From: Saccoglossus kowalevskii
Lineage: Eukaryota > Hemichordata > Enteropneusta > Harrimaniidae
Length of the DNA stretch: 64,000 nucleotides
Assembly: GCF_000003605.2 (NCBI RefSeq)
Contig: NW_003139536.1
Span: 39,934 to 103,933, forward strand
Direction: 5' to 3'
The notes beneath the pieces are model-generated. The model made no database searches. It was not told the DNA's origin and worked only from the letters and a program-made list of their open reading frames with translations. The translations under genes and the position numbers were made by a program. This document shows, piece after piece, positions 26,300 to 40,740 of the stretch. The first letter of the stretch is position 1. Every line of letters begins with the position of its first letter.

Positions 26300-28320
26300 T
26301 GTGTACCTGGCAACATGCTTGTCATACAGTGATATTGTGCATAAGTGTGCACCTGGCTGCATAATTATCACACAGTGATATTGTACATAAGTGTGCACCA
26401 GGCATCATACTTGTCATACAGTGATATTGTGCATAAGTGTGCACCTGGCTGCATAATTATCACACAGTGATATTGTACATAAGTGTGTACCTGGCATCAT
26501 ACTTGTCACACAGTGATATTGTACATAAGTGTGTACCTGGCAACATACTTGTCACACAGTGATATTGTACAGAAGTGTGCACCTGGCTGCATAATTGTCA
26601 CACAGTGATATTGTACAGAAGTGTTCACCTGGCTGCATAATTGTCACACAGTGATATTGTACAGAAGTGTGCACCGGGCATCATACTTGTCACACAGTGA
26701 TATTGTACATAAGTGTGTACCTGGCAACATACTTGTCATACAGTGATATTGTGCATAAGTGTGCACCAGGCATCATACTTGTCACACAGTGATATTGTAC
26801 AGAAATGTGCACCTAGCATCATACTTGTCACACAGTGATATTGTACAGAAGTGTTCACCTGGCTGCATAATTGTCACACAGTGATATTGTACAGAAGTGT
26901 GCAACTGGCATCATACTTGTCACACAGTGATATTGTACATGAGTGTGTACCTGGCATCATACTTGTCACACAGTGATATTGTACATAAGTGTGTACCTGG
27001 CATCATACTTGTCACACAGTGATATTGTACATAAGTGTGTACTTGGCAACATACTTGTCACACAGTGATATTGTACAGAAGTGTGCACCTGACATCATAC
27101 TTGTCACACAGTGATATTGTACAGAAGTGTGCACCTGGCATCATGCTTGTCACACAGTGATATTGTACATGAGTGTGTACCTGGCATCATACTTGTCACA
27201 CAGTGATATTGTACAGAAGTGTGCACCTGGCATCATACTTGTCATACAGTGATATTGTACATAAGTGTGCACCTGGCTGCATAATTATCACACAGTGATA
27301 TTGTACATAAGTGTGTACCTGGCATCATACTTGTCACACAGTGATATTCTTCATAAGAGTGTACCTGACATCATATTTGTCACACAGTGATATTGTACAG
27401 AAGTGTGCACCAGGCATCATACTTGTCACACAGTGATATTGTACATAAGTGTGTACCTGGCATCATGCTTGTCATACAGTGATATTGTGCATAAGTGTGC
27501 ACCTGGCTGCATAATTATCACACAGTGATATTGTACATAAGTGTGTACCTGGCATCATACTTGTCACACAGTGATATTGTACATAAGTGTGTACCTGGCA
27601 ACATACTTGTCACACAGTGATATTGTACAGAAGTGTGCACCTGGCTGCATAATTGTCACACAGTGATATTGTACAGAAGTGTTCACCTGGCTGCATAATT
27701 GTCACACAGTGATATTGTACAGAAGTGTGCACCGGGCATCATACTTGTCACACAGTGATATTGTACATAAGTGTGTACCTGGCAACATGCTTGTCATACA
27801 GTGATATTGTGCATAAGTGTGCACCAGGCATCATACTTGTCACACAGTGATATTGTACAGAAATGTGCACCTGGCATCATACTTGTCACACAGTGATATT
27901 GTACAGAAGTGTTCACCTGGCTGCATAATTGTCACACAGTGATATTGTACAGAAGTGTGCACCTGGCATCATACTTGTCACACAGTGATATTGTACATGA
28001 GTGTGTACCTGGCATCATACTTGTCACACAGTGATATTGTACATAAGTGTGTACCTGGCAACATACTTGTCACACAGTGATATTGTACATAAGTGTGTAC
28101 CTGGCATCATACTTGTCACACAGTGATATTGTACATAAGTGTGTACCTGGCATCATACTTGTCACACAGTGATATTGTACATAAGTGTGTACTTGGCAAC
28201 ATACTTGTCACACAGTGATATTGTACAGAAGTGTGCACCTGACATCATACTTGTCACACAGTGATATTGTACAGAAGTGTGCACCTGGCATTATGCTTGT
28301 CACACAGTGATATTGTACAT
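26300..28320 (+). repeat. 23-mer higher-order repeat with inserted monomer pairs
   Basis: GCACCGGG is at 26671 and 27729, 1,058 bp (23 x 46). On either side the spacing becomes 1,150 bp: the CATGCTTG units at 26311 and 27461, and ACTTGGCAAC at 27041 and 28191. Each copy has therefore gained a different pair of monomers. The stretch 27,729-28,310 recurs at 56,038-56,620 with the same 462 bp marker spacing. The left edge near 26,300 is a sharp switch from the CACACTGAT-bearing domain. Confidence 0.83.
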
Positions 28321-28839
28321 GAGTGTACACATGGCATCATACTTGTCACACAGTGATATTGTACAGAAGTGTGCACCTGGCATCATACTTGTCACACAGT
28401 GATATTGTACAGAAGTGTGCACCTGACATCATACTTGTCACACAGTGATATTGTACAGAAGTGTGCACCTGGCATCATACTTGTCACACAGTGATATTGT
28501 ACATGAGTGTGTACCTGCCATCATAATTGTCACTCAGTGATATTGTACAGAAGTGTGTACCTGGCATCATACTTGTCACACAGTGATATTGTACATGAGT
28601 GTGTACCCGCCATCATAATTGTCACACAGTGATATTGTACATAAGTGTGTACCTGGCAACATACTTGTCACACAGTGATATTGTACAGAAGTGTGCACCT
28701 GGCTGCATATTTGTCACATAGTGATATTGTACAGAAGTGTTCACCTGGCTGCATAATTGTCACACAGTGGTATTGTACAGAAGTGTGCACCTGGCATCAT
28801 ACTTGTCACACAGTGATATTGTACAGAAGTGTGCATCTG

Positions 28840-30550
28840 ACATCATACTTGTCACACAGTGATATTGTACAGAAGTGTGCACCTGGCATCATACTTGTCA
28901 CACAGTGATATTGTACATGAGTGTGTACCTGCCATCACACTTGTCACACAGTGATATTGTACAGAAGTGTGCACCTGGCATCATACTTGTCACACAGTGA
29001 TATTGTACAGAAGTGTGCACCTGGCATCATACTTGTCACACAGTGATATTGTACAGAAGTGTGCACCTGGCATCATACTTGTCACACAGTGATATTGTAC
29101 ATAAGTGTGTACCTGGAAACATACTTGTCACACAGTGATATTGTACAGAAGTGTGCACCTGGCTGCATAATTGTCACACAGTGATATTGTACAGAAGTGT
29201 GCACCAGGCATCATACTTGTCACACAGTGATATTGCGCAGAAGTGTGCACCTGGCATCATATTTGTCACACAGTGATATTGTACAGAATTGTGCACCAGG
29301 CATCATACTTGTCACACAGTGATATTGTACAGAAGTGTGCACCTGGCTGCATAATTGTCACACAGTGATATTGTACAGAAGTGTGCACCAGGCATCATAC
29401 TTGTCACACAGTGATATTGTACAGAAGTGTGTACCTGGCATCATACTTGTCACACAGTGATATTGTACAGAAGTGTGCACCTGGCTGCATAATTGTCACA
29501 CAGTGATATTGTACAGAAGTGTGCACCTGGCTACATAATTGTCACACAGTGATATTGTACATAAGTGTGTACCTGGCATCATACTTGTCACACAGTGCTA
29601 TTGTACATAAGTGTGTACCTGGCAACATACTTGTCACACAGTGATATTGTACAGAAGTGTGCACCTGGCATCATACTTGTCACACAGTGATATTGTACAG
29701 AAGTGTGCACCTGGCTGCATAATTGTCACACAGTGATATTGTACATAAGTGTGTACCTGGCATCATACTTGTCACACAGTGCTATTGTACATAAGTGTGT
29801 ACCTGGCAACATACTTGCACACAGTGATATTGTACAGAAGTGTGCACCTGGCTGCATAATTGTCACACAGTGATATTGTACATAAGTGTGCACCAGGCAT
29901 CATACTTGTCACACAGTGATATTGTACATAAGTGTGTACCTGGCATCATACTTGTCACACAGTGATATTGTACAGAAGTGTGCACCTGGCTGCATAATTG
30001 TCACACAGTGATATTGTACAGAAGTGTGCACCTGACATCATACTTGTCACACAGTGATATTTTACAGAAGTGTGCACCTGGCATCATACTTGTCACACAG
30101 TGATATTGTACATGAGTGTGTACCTGCCATCATACTTGTCACACAGTGATATTGTACAGAAGTGTGCACCTGGCATCATACTTGTCACACAGTGATATTG
30201 TACAGAAGTGTGCACCTGGCATCATACTTGTCACACAGTGATATTGTACAGAAGTGTGCACCTGGCATCATACTTGTCACACAGTGATATTGTACATAAG
30301 TGTGTACCTGGAAACATACTTGTCACACAGTGATATTGTACAGAAGTGTGCACCTGGCTGCATAATTGTCACACAGTGATATTGTACAGAAGTGTGCACC
30401 AGGCATCATACTTGTCACACAGCGATATTGTACAGAAGTGTGCACCTGGCATCATATTTGTCACACAGTGATATTGTACAGAATTGTGCACCAGGCATCA
30501 TACTTGTCACACAGTGATATTGTACAGAAGTGTGCACCTGGCTGCATAAT
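28840..30550 (+). repeat. 26-mer higher-order repeat, period 1,196 bp
   Basis: CATGAG/CTGCCATC units at 28916 and 30111 and GAAACATAC at 29116 and 30311 are both 1,195 bp apart, that is 26 monomers minus a single-base loss at 29,817 (CTTGCACAC). Copy 1 contains two AGTGCTATT monomers (29.6 and 29.77 kb) and a GGCTACATAATT unit. The 29,500-29,930 part is duplicated at 59,380-59,800, including the same single-base loss. Confidence 0.85.
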
Positions 30551-31930
30551 TATCACACAGTGATATTGTACATAAGTGTGTACCTGGCATCATACTTGTC
30601 ACACAGTGATATTCTTCATAAGTGTGTACCTGGCAACATACTTGTCACACAGTGATATTGTACAGAAGTGTGCACCTGGCTGCATAATTGTCACACAGTG
30701 ATATTGTACATAAGTGTGTACCTGGCATCATACTTGTCACACAGTGATATTGTACATAAGTGTGTACCTGGCAACATACTTGTCACACAGTGATATTGTA
30801 CAGAAGTGTGTACCTGGCTGCATAACTGTCACACAGTGATATTGTACAGAAGTGTTCACCTGGCTGCATAATTGTCACACAGTGATATTGTACAGAAGTG
30901 TACACCAGGCATCATACTTGTCACACAGTGATATTGTACAGAAGTGTGCACCTGGCATCATACTTGTCACACAGTGATATTGTACATAAGTGTGTACCTG
31001 GCAACATACTTGTCATACAGTGATATTGTACATAAGTGTGTACCTGGCAACATACTTGTCACACAGTGACATTGTACATAAGTGTGCACCTGGCATCATA
31101 CTTGTCACACAGTGATATTGTACATAAGTGTGTACCTGGCAACATACTTGTCACACAGTGATATTGTACATAAGTGTACACCAGGCATCATACTTGTCAC
31201 ACAGTGATATTGTACAGAAGTGTGCACCTGGCATCATACTTGTCACACAGTGATATTGTACATAAGTGTGTACCTGGCAATATACTTGTCATACAGTGAT
31301 ATTGTACATAAGTGTGTACCTGGCAACATACTTGTCACACAGTGATATTGTACAGAAGTGTGTACCTGGCTGCATAATTGTCACACAGTGATATTGTACA
31401 GAAGTGTTCACCTGGCTGCATAATTGTCACACAGTGATATTGTACATAAGTGTGTACCTGGCTGCATAATTGTCACACAGCGATATTGTACAGAAGTGTG
31501 CACCTGGCATCATATTTGTCACACAGTGATATTGTACAGAATTGTGCACCAGGCATCATACTTGTCACACAGTGATATTGTACAGAAGTGTGCACCTGGC
31601 TGCATAATTATCACACAGTGATATTGTACATAAGTGTGTACCTGGCATCATACTTGTCACACAGTGATATTCTTCATAAGTGTGTACCTGGCAACATACT
31701 TGTCACACAGTGATATTGTACAGAAGTGTGCACCTGGCTGCATAATTGTCACACAGTGATATTGTACATAAGTGTGTACCTGGCATCATACTTGTCACAC
31801 AGTGATATTGTACATAAGTGTGTACCTGGCAACATACTTGTCACACAGTGATATTGTACAGAAGTGTGTACCTGGCTGCATAACTGTCACACAGTGATAT
31901 TGTACAGAAGTGTACACCTGGCATCATACT
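30410..31930 (+). repeat. 23-mer higher-order repeat, period 1,058 bp
   Basis: AGCGATATTG is at 30421 and 31479 and ATTCTTCATA at 30611 and 31669, both exactly 1,058 bp. Its monomer content (CATATTTG, CAGAATTG, CTGCATAACTG, GTACACCAGG) is unrelated to the 23-mers at 8-10 kb and 26-28 kb, so the same period arose with different units. Confidence 0.87.
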
Positions 31931-32099
31931 TGTCACACAGTGATATTGTACAGAAGTGTGCACATGGCATCATACTTGTCACACAGTGATATTGTACATA
32001 AGTGTGTACCTGGCAATATACTTGTCATACAGTGATATTGTACATAAGTGTGTACCTGGCAACATACTTGTCACACAGTGATATTGTACAGAAGTGTGT

Positions 32100-32215
32100 A
32101 CCTGGCCTGCATACTTGTCACACAGTGATATTGTACATAAGTGTGTACCTGGCCACCATACTTGTCACACAGTGATATTGTACATAAAGTGTGCACCTGA
32201 CTGCATAATTTATCA
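32100..32215. other. Cluster of single-base indels at a domain boundary
   Basis: Gains are at about 32,105 (GGCCTGCATAC), 32,186 (CATAAAGTG) and 32,210 (CATAATTTATC), with GGCCACCATAC at 32,150. The patch lies between the 23-mer domain and a domain rich in CATGCTTGTCATAC units, so it may be a breakpoint. Confidence 0.72.
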
Positions 32216-34700
32216 CACAGTGATATTGTACATAAGTGTGTACCTGGCATCATACTTGTCACACAGTGATATTGTACATAAGTGTGTACCTGGCAACATG
32301 CTTGTCATACAGTGATATTGTGCATAAGTGTGCACCTGGCTGCATAATTATCACACAGTGATATTGTACATAAGTGTGTACCTGGCATCATACTTGTCAC
32401 ACAGTGATATTGTACATAAGTGTGCACCTGGATGCATAATTATCACACAGTGATATTGTACAGAAGTGTGTACCTGGCATCATACTTGTCATACAGTGAT
32501 ATTGTACATAAGTGTGTACCTGGCTGCATTATTGTCACACAGTGATATTGTACAGAAGTGTGTACCTGGCAACATACTTGTCATACAGTGATATTGTACA
32601 TAAGTGAGTACCTGGCATCATACTTGTCACACAGTGATATTGTACATAAGTGTGTACTTGGCAACATACTTGTCACACAGTGATATTGTACAGAAGTGTG
32701 AACCTGGCTGCATAATTGTCACACAGTGATATTGTACAGAAGTGTTCACCTGGCTGCATAATTGTCACACAGTGACATTGTACAGAAGTGTGCACCTGGC
32801 ATCATACTTGTCACACAGTGATATTGTACATAAGTGTGCACCTGGCTGCATAATTATCACACAGTGATATTGTACAGAAGTGTGTACCTGGCATCATACT
32901 TGTCACACAGTGATATTGTACATAAGTGTGTACCTGGCTGCATTATTGTCACACAGTGATATTGTACAGAAATGTTCACATGGCCTGCATAATTGTCACA
33001 CAGTGATATTGTACAGAAGTGTGCACCTGACATCATACTTGTCACACAGTGATGTTGTACAGAAGTGTGCACCAGGCATCATACTTGTCACACAGTGATA
33101 TTGTACATAAGTGTGTACCTGGCAACATGCTTGTCATACAGTGATATTGTGCATAAGTGTGCACCTGGCTGCATAATTATCACACAGTGATATTGTACAT
33201 AAGTGTGTACCTGGCATCATACTTGTCACACAGTGATATTGTACATAAGTGTGCACCTGGCTGCATAATTATCACACAGTGATATTGTACATAAGTGTGT
33301 ACCTGGCATCATACTTGTCACACAGTGATATTGTACATAAGTGTGTACCTGGCTGCATAATTGTTACACAGTGATATTGTACAGAAGTGTGCACCTGGCT
33401 GCATAATTGTCACACAGTGATATTGTACAGAAGTGTGCACCTGGCTGCATAATTGTCACACAGTGATATTGTACAGAAGTGTTCACCTGGCTGCATAATT
33501 GTCACTCAGTGATATTGTACAGAAGTGTGCACCTGACATCATACTTGTCACACAGTGATATTGTACAGAAGTGTGCACCTGGCTGCATAATTGTCACACA
33601 GTGATATTGTACAGAAGTGTTCACCTGGCTGCATAATTGTCACACAGTGACATTGTACAGAAGTGTGCACCTGGCATCATACTTGTCACACAGTGATATT
33701 GTACATAAGTGTGCACCTGGCTGCATAATTATCACACAGTGATATTGTACAGAAGTGTGTACCTGGCATCATACTTGTCAAACAGTGATATTGTACAGAA
33801 GTGTGCACCTGGCATCATACTTGTCACACAGTGATATTGTACAGAAGTGTGCACATGGCATCATACTTGTCACACAGTGATATTGTACAGAAGTGTTCAC
33901 CTGGCTGCATAATTGTCACACAGTGATATTGTACAGAAGGGTGCACCTGGCATCATACTTGTCACACAGTGATATTGTACATGAGTGTGTACCTGGCATC
34001 ATACTTGTCACACAGTGATATTGTACATAAGTGTGTACCTGGCAACATACTTGTCACACAGTGATATTGTACATAAGTGTGTACCTGGCATCATACTTGT
34101 CACACAGTGATATTGTACAGAAGTGTTCACCTGGCTGCATAATTGTCACACAGTGACATTGTACAGAAGTGTGCACCTGGCATCATACTTGTCACACAGT
34201 GATATTGTACATAAGTGTGCACCTGGCTGCATAATTATTACACAGTGATATTGTACAGAAGTGTGTACCTGGCATCATACTTGTCACACAGTGATATTGT
34301 ACATAAGTATGTACCTGGCAACATTCTTGTCATACAGTGATATTGTACAGAAGTGTGCACCTGGCTGCATAATTGTCACACAGTGATATTGTACAGAAGT
34401 GTTCACCTGGCTGCATAATTGTCACACAGTGATATTGTACAGAAGTGTGCACCTGACATCATACTTGTCACACAGTGTATTGTACAGAAAGTGTGCACCA
34501 GGCATCATACTTTGTCACACAGTGATATTGTACATAAGTGTGTACCTGGCAACATGCTTGTCATACAGTGATATTGTGCATAAGTGTGCACCTGGCTGCA
34601 TAATTATCACACAGTGATATTGTACATAAGTGTGTACCTGGCATCATACTTGTCACACAGTGATATTGTACATAAGTGTGTACCTGGCATCATACTTGTC
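32216..34700 (+). repeat. Mosaic segment rich in the CATGCTTG/GTGCATAAG pair
   Basis: Satellite monomers of the same type set as 8-10 kb. TGCATTATT is at 32525 and 32939, nine monomers apart. The stretch 33,230-33,860 is duplicated at 60,570-61,190, sharing the rare CACTCAGTG variant (33,503 and 60,842). Small indels lie at 34,478-34,515 (CAGTGTATTG, CAGAAAGTG, CATACTTTG). Confidence 0.75.
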
Positions 34701-36650
34701 ACACAGTGATATTGTACATAAGTGTGTACCTGGCAACATACTTGTCATACAGTGATATTGTACATAAGTGTGTACCTGGCATCATACTTGTCACACAGTG
34801 ATATTGTACATAAGTGTGTACTTGGCAACATACTTGTCACACAGTGATATTGTACAGAAGTGTGCACCTGGCTGCATAATTGTCACACAGTGATATTGTA
34901 CAGAAGTGTTCACCTGGCTGCATAATTGTCACACAGTGACATTGTACAGAAGTGTGCACCTGGCATCATACTTGTCACACAGTGATATTGTACATAAGTG
35001 TGCACCTGGCTGCATAATTATCACATAGTGATATTGTACAGAAGTGTGTACCTGGCATCATACTTGTCACACAGTGATATTGTACATAAGTGTGTACCTG
35101 GCTGCATTATTGTCACACAGTGATATTGTACAGAAGTGTGCACCTGACATCATACTTGTCACACAGTGATGTTGTACAGAAGTGTGCACCAGGCATCATA
35201 CTTGTCACACAGTGATATTGTACATAAGTGTGTACCTGGCAACATGCTTGTCATACAGTGATATTGTGCATAAGTGTGCACCTGGCTGCATAATTATCAC
35301 ACAGTGATATTGTACATAAGTGTGTACCTGGCGTCATACTTGTCACACAGTGATATTGTACATAAGTGTGCACCTGGCTGCATAATTATCACACAGTGAT
35401 ATTGTACAGAAGTGTGTACCTGGCATCATACTTGTCACACAGTGATATTGTACATAAGTGTGCACCTGGCTGCATAATTGTCACACAGTGATATTGTACA
35501 GAAGTGTGCACCTGGCTGCATAATTGTCACACAGTGATATTGTACAGAAGTGTTCACCTGGCTGCATAATTGTCACACAGTGATATTGTACAGAAGTGTG
35601 CACCAGGCATCATACTTGTCACACAGTGATATTGTACAGAAGTGTGCACCAGGCATCATACTTGTCACACAGTGATATTGTACAGAAGTGTGCACCTGGC
35701 TGCATAATTGTCACACAGTGATATTGTACAGAAGTGTGCACCTGGCATCATACTTGTCACACAGTGATATTGTACATGAGTGTGTACCTGGCATCATACT
35801 TGTCACACAGTGATATTGTACATAAGTGTGTACCTGGCAACATATTTGTCATACAGTGATATTGTACATAAGTGTGTACCTGGCATCATACTTGTCACAC
35901 AGTGATATTGTACATAAGTGTGTACTTGGCAACATACTTGTCACACAGTGATATTGTACAGAAGTGTGCACCTGGCTGCATAATTGTCACACAGTGATAT
36001 TGTACAGAAGTGTTCACCTGGCTGCATAATTGTCACACAGTGACATTGTACAGAAGTGTGCACCTGGCATCATACTTGTCACACAGTGATATTGTACATA
36101 AGTGTGCACCTGGCTGCATAATTATCACACAGTGATATTGTACAGAAGTGTGTACCTGGCATCATACTTGTCACACAGTGATATTGTACATAAGTGTGTA
36201 CCTGGCTGAATTATTGTCACACAGTGATATTGTACAGAAGTGTTCACCTGGCTGCATAATTGTCACACAGTGATATTGTACAGAAGTGTGCACCTGACAT
36301 CATACTTGTCACACAGTGATGTTGTACAGAAGTGTGCACCAGGCATCATACTTGTCACACAGTGATATTGTACATAAGTGTGTACCTGGCAACATGCTTG
36401 TCATACAGTGATATTGTGCATAAGTGTGCACCTGGCTGCATAATTATCACACAGTGATATTGTACATAAGCGTGTACCTGGCATCATACTTGTCACACAG
36501 TGATATTGTACATAAGAGTGCACCTGGCTGCATAATTATCACACAGTGATATTGTACATAAGTGTGTACCTGGCATCATACTTGTCACACAGTGATATTG
36601 TACATAAGTGTGCACCTGGCTGCATAATTGTCACACAGTGATATTGTACA
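34700..36650 (+). repeat. 24-mer higher-order repeat, period 1,104 bp
   Basis: ACTTGGCAAC recurs at 34820 and 35924 and the TGCATTATT unit (mutated to TGAATTATT in the second copy) at 35103 and 36207, both 1,104 bp (24 x 46). The next marker, TGATGTTG at 35167 and 36317, is 1,150 bp apart, so the second copy has one added GTTCACC monomer. Confidence 0.83.
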
Positions 36651-37272
36651 GAAGTGTGCACCTGGCTGCATAATTGTCACACAGTGATATTGTACAGAAG
36701 TGTTCACCTGGCTGCATAATTGTCACACAGTGATATTGTACAGAAGTGTGCACCTGACATCATACTTGTCACACAGTGATATTGTACAGAAGTGTGCACC
36801 TGGCTGCATAATTGTCACACAGTGATATTGTACAGAAGTGTTCACCTGGCTGCATAATTGTCACACAGTGACATTGTACAGAAGTGTGCACCTGGCATCA
36901 TACTTGTCACACAGTGATATTGTACATAAGTGTGCACCTGGCTGCATAATTATCACACAGTGATATTGTACAGAAGTGTGTACCTGGCATCATACTTGTC
37001 AAACAGTGATATTGTACAGAAGTGTGCACCTGGCATCATACTTGTCACACAGTGATATTGTACAGAAGTGTGCACATGGCATCATACTTGTCACACAGTG
37101 ATATTGTACAGAAGTGTGCACCTGGCATCATACTTGTCACACAGTGATATTGTACATAAGTGTGTACCTGGCAACATACTTACCATACAGTGATATTGTA
37201 CATAAGTGTGCACCTGGCTGCATAATTATCACACAGTGATATTGTACATAAGTGTGTACCTGGCATCATACT

Positions 37273-37322
37273 TGTCACACAGTGATACATATTCTTCATA
37301 AGTGTGTACCTGGCATCATACT
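37273..37322 (+). repeat. 50 bp variant monomer (first of five)
   Basis: This monomer is 50 bp long because four bases, CATA, are inserted after GTGATA (about 37,288-37,291), giving GATACATATTCTTC. It follows a unit whose tail reads CTTACCATACAG. The same 50 bp monomer occurs four more times in the window, always in the same neighbourhood, so it marks copies of one ancestral block. Confidence 0.92.
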
Positions 37323-38029
37323 TGTCACACAGTGATATTGTACATAAGTGTGTACCTGGCAACATGCTTGTCATACAGTGATATTGTGCATAAGTGTGCA
37401 CCTGGCTGCATAATTATCACACAGTGATATTGTACATAAGTGTGTACCTGGCATCATAATTGTCACACAGTGATATTGTACATAAGTGTGCACATGGCAT
37501 CATACTTGTCACACAGTGATATTGTACATAAGTGTGTACCTGGCTGCATTATTGTCACACAGTGATATTGTACAGAAGTGTTCACCTGGCTGCATAATTG
37601 TCACACAGTGATATTGTACAGAAGTGTGCACCTGACATCATACTTGTCACACAGTGATGTTGTACAGAAGTGTGCACCAGGCATCATACTTGTCACACAG
37701 TGATATTGTACATAAGTGTGTACCTGGCAACATGCTTGTCATACAGTGATATTGTGCATAAGTGTGCACCTGGCTGCATAATTATCACACAGTGATATTG
37801 TACATAAGCGTGTACCTGGCATCATACTTGTCACACAGTGATATTGTACATAAGTGTGTACCTGGCATCATACTTGTCACACAGTGATATTGTACATAAG
37901 TGTGTACTTGGCAACATACTTGTCACACAGTGATATTGTACAGAAGTGTGCACCTGGCTGCATAATTGTCACACACTGATATTGTACAGAAGTGTGCACC
38001 TGGCTGCATAATTGTCACACAGTGATATT

Positions 38030-38660
38030 GTTCATAAGTGTGCACCAGGCATCATACTTGTCACACAGTGATATTGTACAGAAGTGTGCACCTGGCATCA
38101 TACTTGTCACACAGTGATATTGTACAGAATTGTGCACCAGGCATCATACTTGTCACACAGTGATATTGTACAGAAGTGTGCACCTGGCTACATAATTGTC
38201 ACACAGTGATATTGTACAGAAGTGTGCACCAGGCATCATACTTGTCACACAGTGATATTGTACAGAAGTGTGCACCTGGCTGCATAATTGTCACACAGTG
38301 ATATTGTACAGAAGTGTGCACCAGGCATCATACTTGTCACACAGTGATATTGTACAGAAGTGTGCACCTGACATCATACTTGTCACACAGTGATATTGTA
38401 CTGAATGTGTGTACCTGGCATCATACTTGTCACACAGCGATATTGTTCATAATTGTGTACCTGGCAACATACTTGTCATACACTGATATTGTACATAAAT
38501 TGTGCACCTGGCTGCATACTTGTCACACAGTGATATTGTACAGAATTGTGCACCTGGCTGCATAATTTTCACACAGTGATATTGTTCAAATTGTGCACCA
38601 GGCATCATACTTGTCACACAGTGATATTGTACAAAAGTGTGCACCTGGCTGCATAATTGT
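38030..38660 (+). repeat. Diverged block matching 14,040-14,500, with an indel-rich end
   Basis: The first 450 bp repeat the order at 14.04-14.5 kb. The end is irregular: CTGAATGTGTG (38,401), CATAAATTG (38,497), GCATAATTTTCAC (about 38,565), and GTTCAAATTG (38,584). The number of private changes is higher than in the neighbouring array. Confidence 0.78.
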
Positions 38661-39071
38661 CACACAGTGATATTGTACATAAGTGTGTACTTGGCAACAT
38701 ACTTGTCACACAGTGATATTGTACAGAAGTGTGCACCTGACATCATACTTGTCACACAGTGATATTGTACAGAAGTGTGCACCTGGCATCATGCTTGTCA
38801 CACAGTGATATTGTACATGAGTGTGTACCTGGCATCATACTTGTCACACAGTGATATTGTACAGAAGTGTGCACCTGGCAACATACTTGTCACACAGTGA
38901 TATTGTACAGAAGTGTGCACCTGGCATCATACTTGTCACACAGTGATATTGTACATAAGTGTGTACCTGGCAACATACTTGCCATACAGTGATATTGTAC
39001 ATAAGTGTGCACCTGGCTGCATAATTATCACACAGTGATATTGTACATAAGTGTGTACCTGGCATCATACT

Positions 39072-39121
39072 TGTCACACAGTGATACATATTCTTCATAA
39101 GTGTGTACCTGGCATCATACT
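39072..39121 (+). repeat. 50 bp variant monomer (second)
   Basis: Carries the same CATA insertion as 37,273. It is preceded by the CTTGCCATACAG unit. Downstream it diverges from the 37.3 kb copy, continuing with CAGAAG/GCACATGG rather than CATAAG/CATGCTTG. Confidence 0.92.
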
Positions 39122-39199
39122 TGTCACACAGTGATATTGTACAGAAGTGTGCACATGGCATCATACTTGTCACACAGTGATATTGTACAGAAGTGTGCA

Positions 39200-40740
39200 C
39201 CTGGCATCATACTTGTCATACAGTGATATTGTACATAAGTGTGCACCTGGCTGCATAATTATCACACAGTGATATTGTACATAAGTGTGTACCTGGCATC
39301 ATACTTGTCACACAGTGATATTCTTCATAAGTGTGTACCTGACATCATACTTGTCACACAGTGATATTGTACAGAAGTGTGCACCAGGCATCATACTTGT
39401 CACACAGTGATATTGTACATAAGTGTGTACCTGGCAACATGCTTGTCATACAGTGATATTGTGCATAAGTGTGCACCTGGCTGCATAATTATCACACAGT
39501 GATATTGTACATAAGTGTGCACCAGGCATCATACTTGTCATACAGTGATATTGTGCATAAGTGTGCACCTGGCTGCATAATTATCAAACAGTGATATTGT
39601 ACATAAGTGTGTACCTGGCATCATACTTGTCACACAGTGATATTGTACATAAGTGTGTACCTGGCAACATACTTGTCACACAGTGATATTGTACAGAAGT
39701 GTGCACCTGGCTGCATAATTGTCACACAGTGATATTGTACAGAAAGTGTTCACCTGGCTGCATATTTGTCACACAGTGATATTGTAACATAAGTGTGTAC
39801 CTGGCATCATACTTTTCACACAGTGATATGTAAATAAATGTGTACCTGGCATCATACTGTCACACAGTGATATGTACAGAAGTGTGCACCTGGCATCATA
39901 CTTGTCATACAGTGATATTGTACAGAAGTGTGCACTTGGCATCATACTTGTCATACAGTGATATTGTACAGAAGTGTGCACCTGGCATCATACTTGTCAC
40001 ACAGTGATATTGTACAGAAGTGTTCACCTGGCTGCATAATTGTCACACAGTGATATTGTACAGAAGTGTGCACCTGGCATCATACTTGTCACACAGTGAT
40101 ATTGCACATGAGTGAATACCTGGCATCATACTTGTCACACAGTGATATTGTACATAAGTGTGTACCTGGCAACATACTTGTCACACAGTGATATTGTACA
40201 TAAGTGTGTACGTGGCACCATACTTGTCACACAGTGATATTGTACATAAGTGTGTACCTGGCAACATACTTGTCACACAGTGATATTGTACAGAAGTGTG
40301 CACCTGGCTGCATAATTGTCACACAGTGATGTTGTACAGAAGTGTTCACCAGGCTGCATAATTGTCACACAGTGATATTGTACAGAAGTATGCACCTGGC
40401 ATCATACTTGTCACACAGCGATATTGTACAGAAGTGTGCACCAGGCATCATACTTGTCACACAGTGATATTGTACAGTAGTGTGCACCTGGCATCATACT
40501 TGTCACACAGTGATATTGTACAGAAGTGTGCACCAGGCATCATACTTGTCACACAGTGATATTGTACAGAAGTGTGCACCTGGCATCATACTTGTCATAC
40601 AGTGATATTGTACAGAAGTGTGCACCTAGCATCATACTTATCACACAGTGATATTGTACAGAAGTGTGCACCTGGCATCATACTTGTCACACAGTGATAT
40701 TGTACATAAGTGTGTACCTGGCAACATACTTGTCACACAG
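39200..40740 (+). repeat. Mosaic segment including an indel cluster
   Basis: Satellite throughout. Between 39,740 and 39,880 lie CAGAAAGTG, TTGTAACATAAG, CTTTTCACAC, GATATGTAAATAAATG, CATACTGTC and GATATGTACAG, the densest irregular patch in the window. The part after 40.3 kb is mainly CAGAAG/GTGCACC/GGCATC monomers, some with the CACCAGG change. Confidence 0.78.

Noticed and set aside
39825-39845. AATAAA polyadenylation-like hexamer
   Set aside because: It arises from two substitutions in an indel-rich monomer (GTAAATAAATG), with no transcript context.
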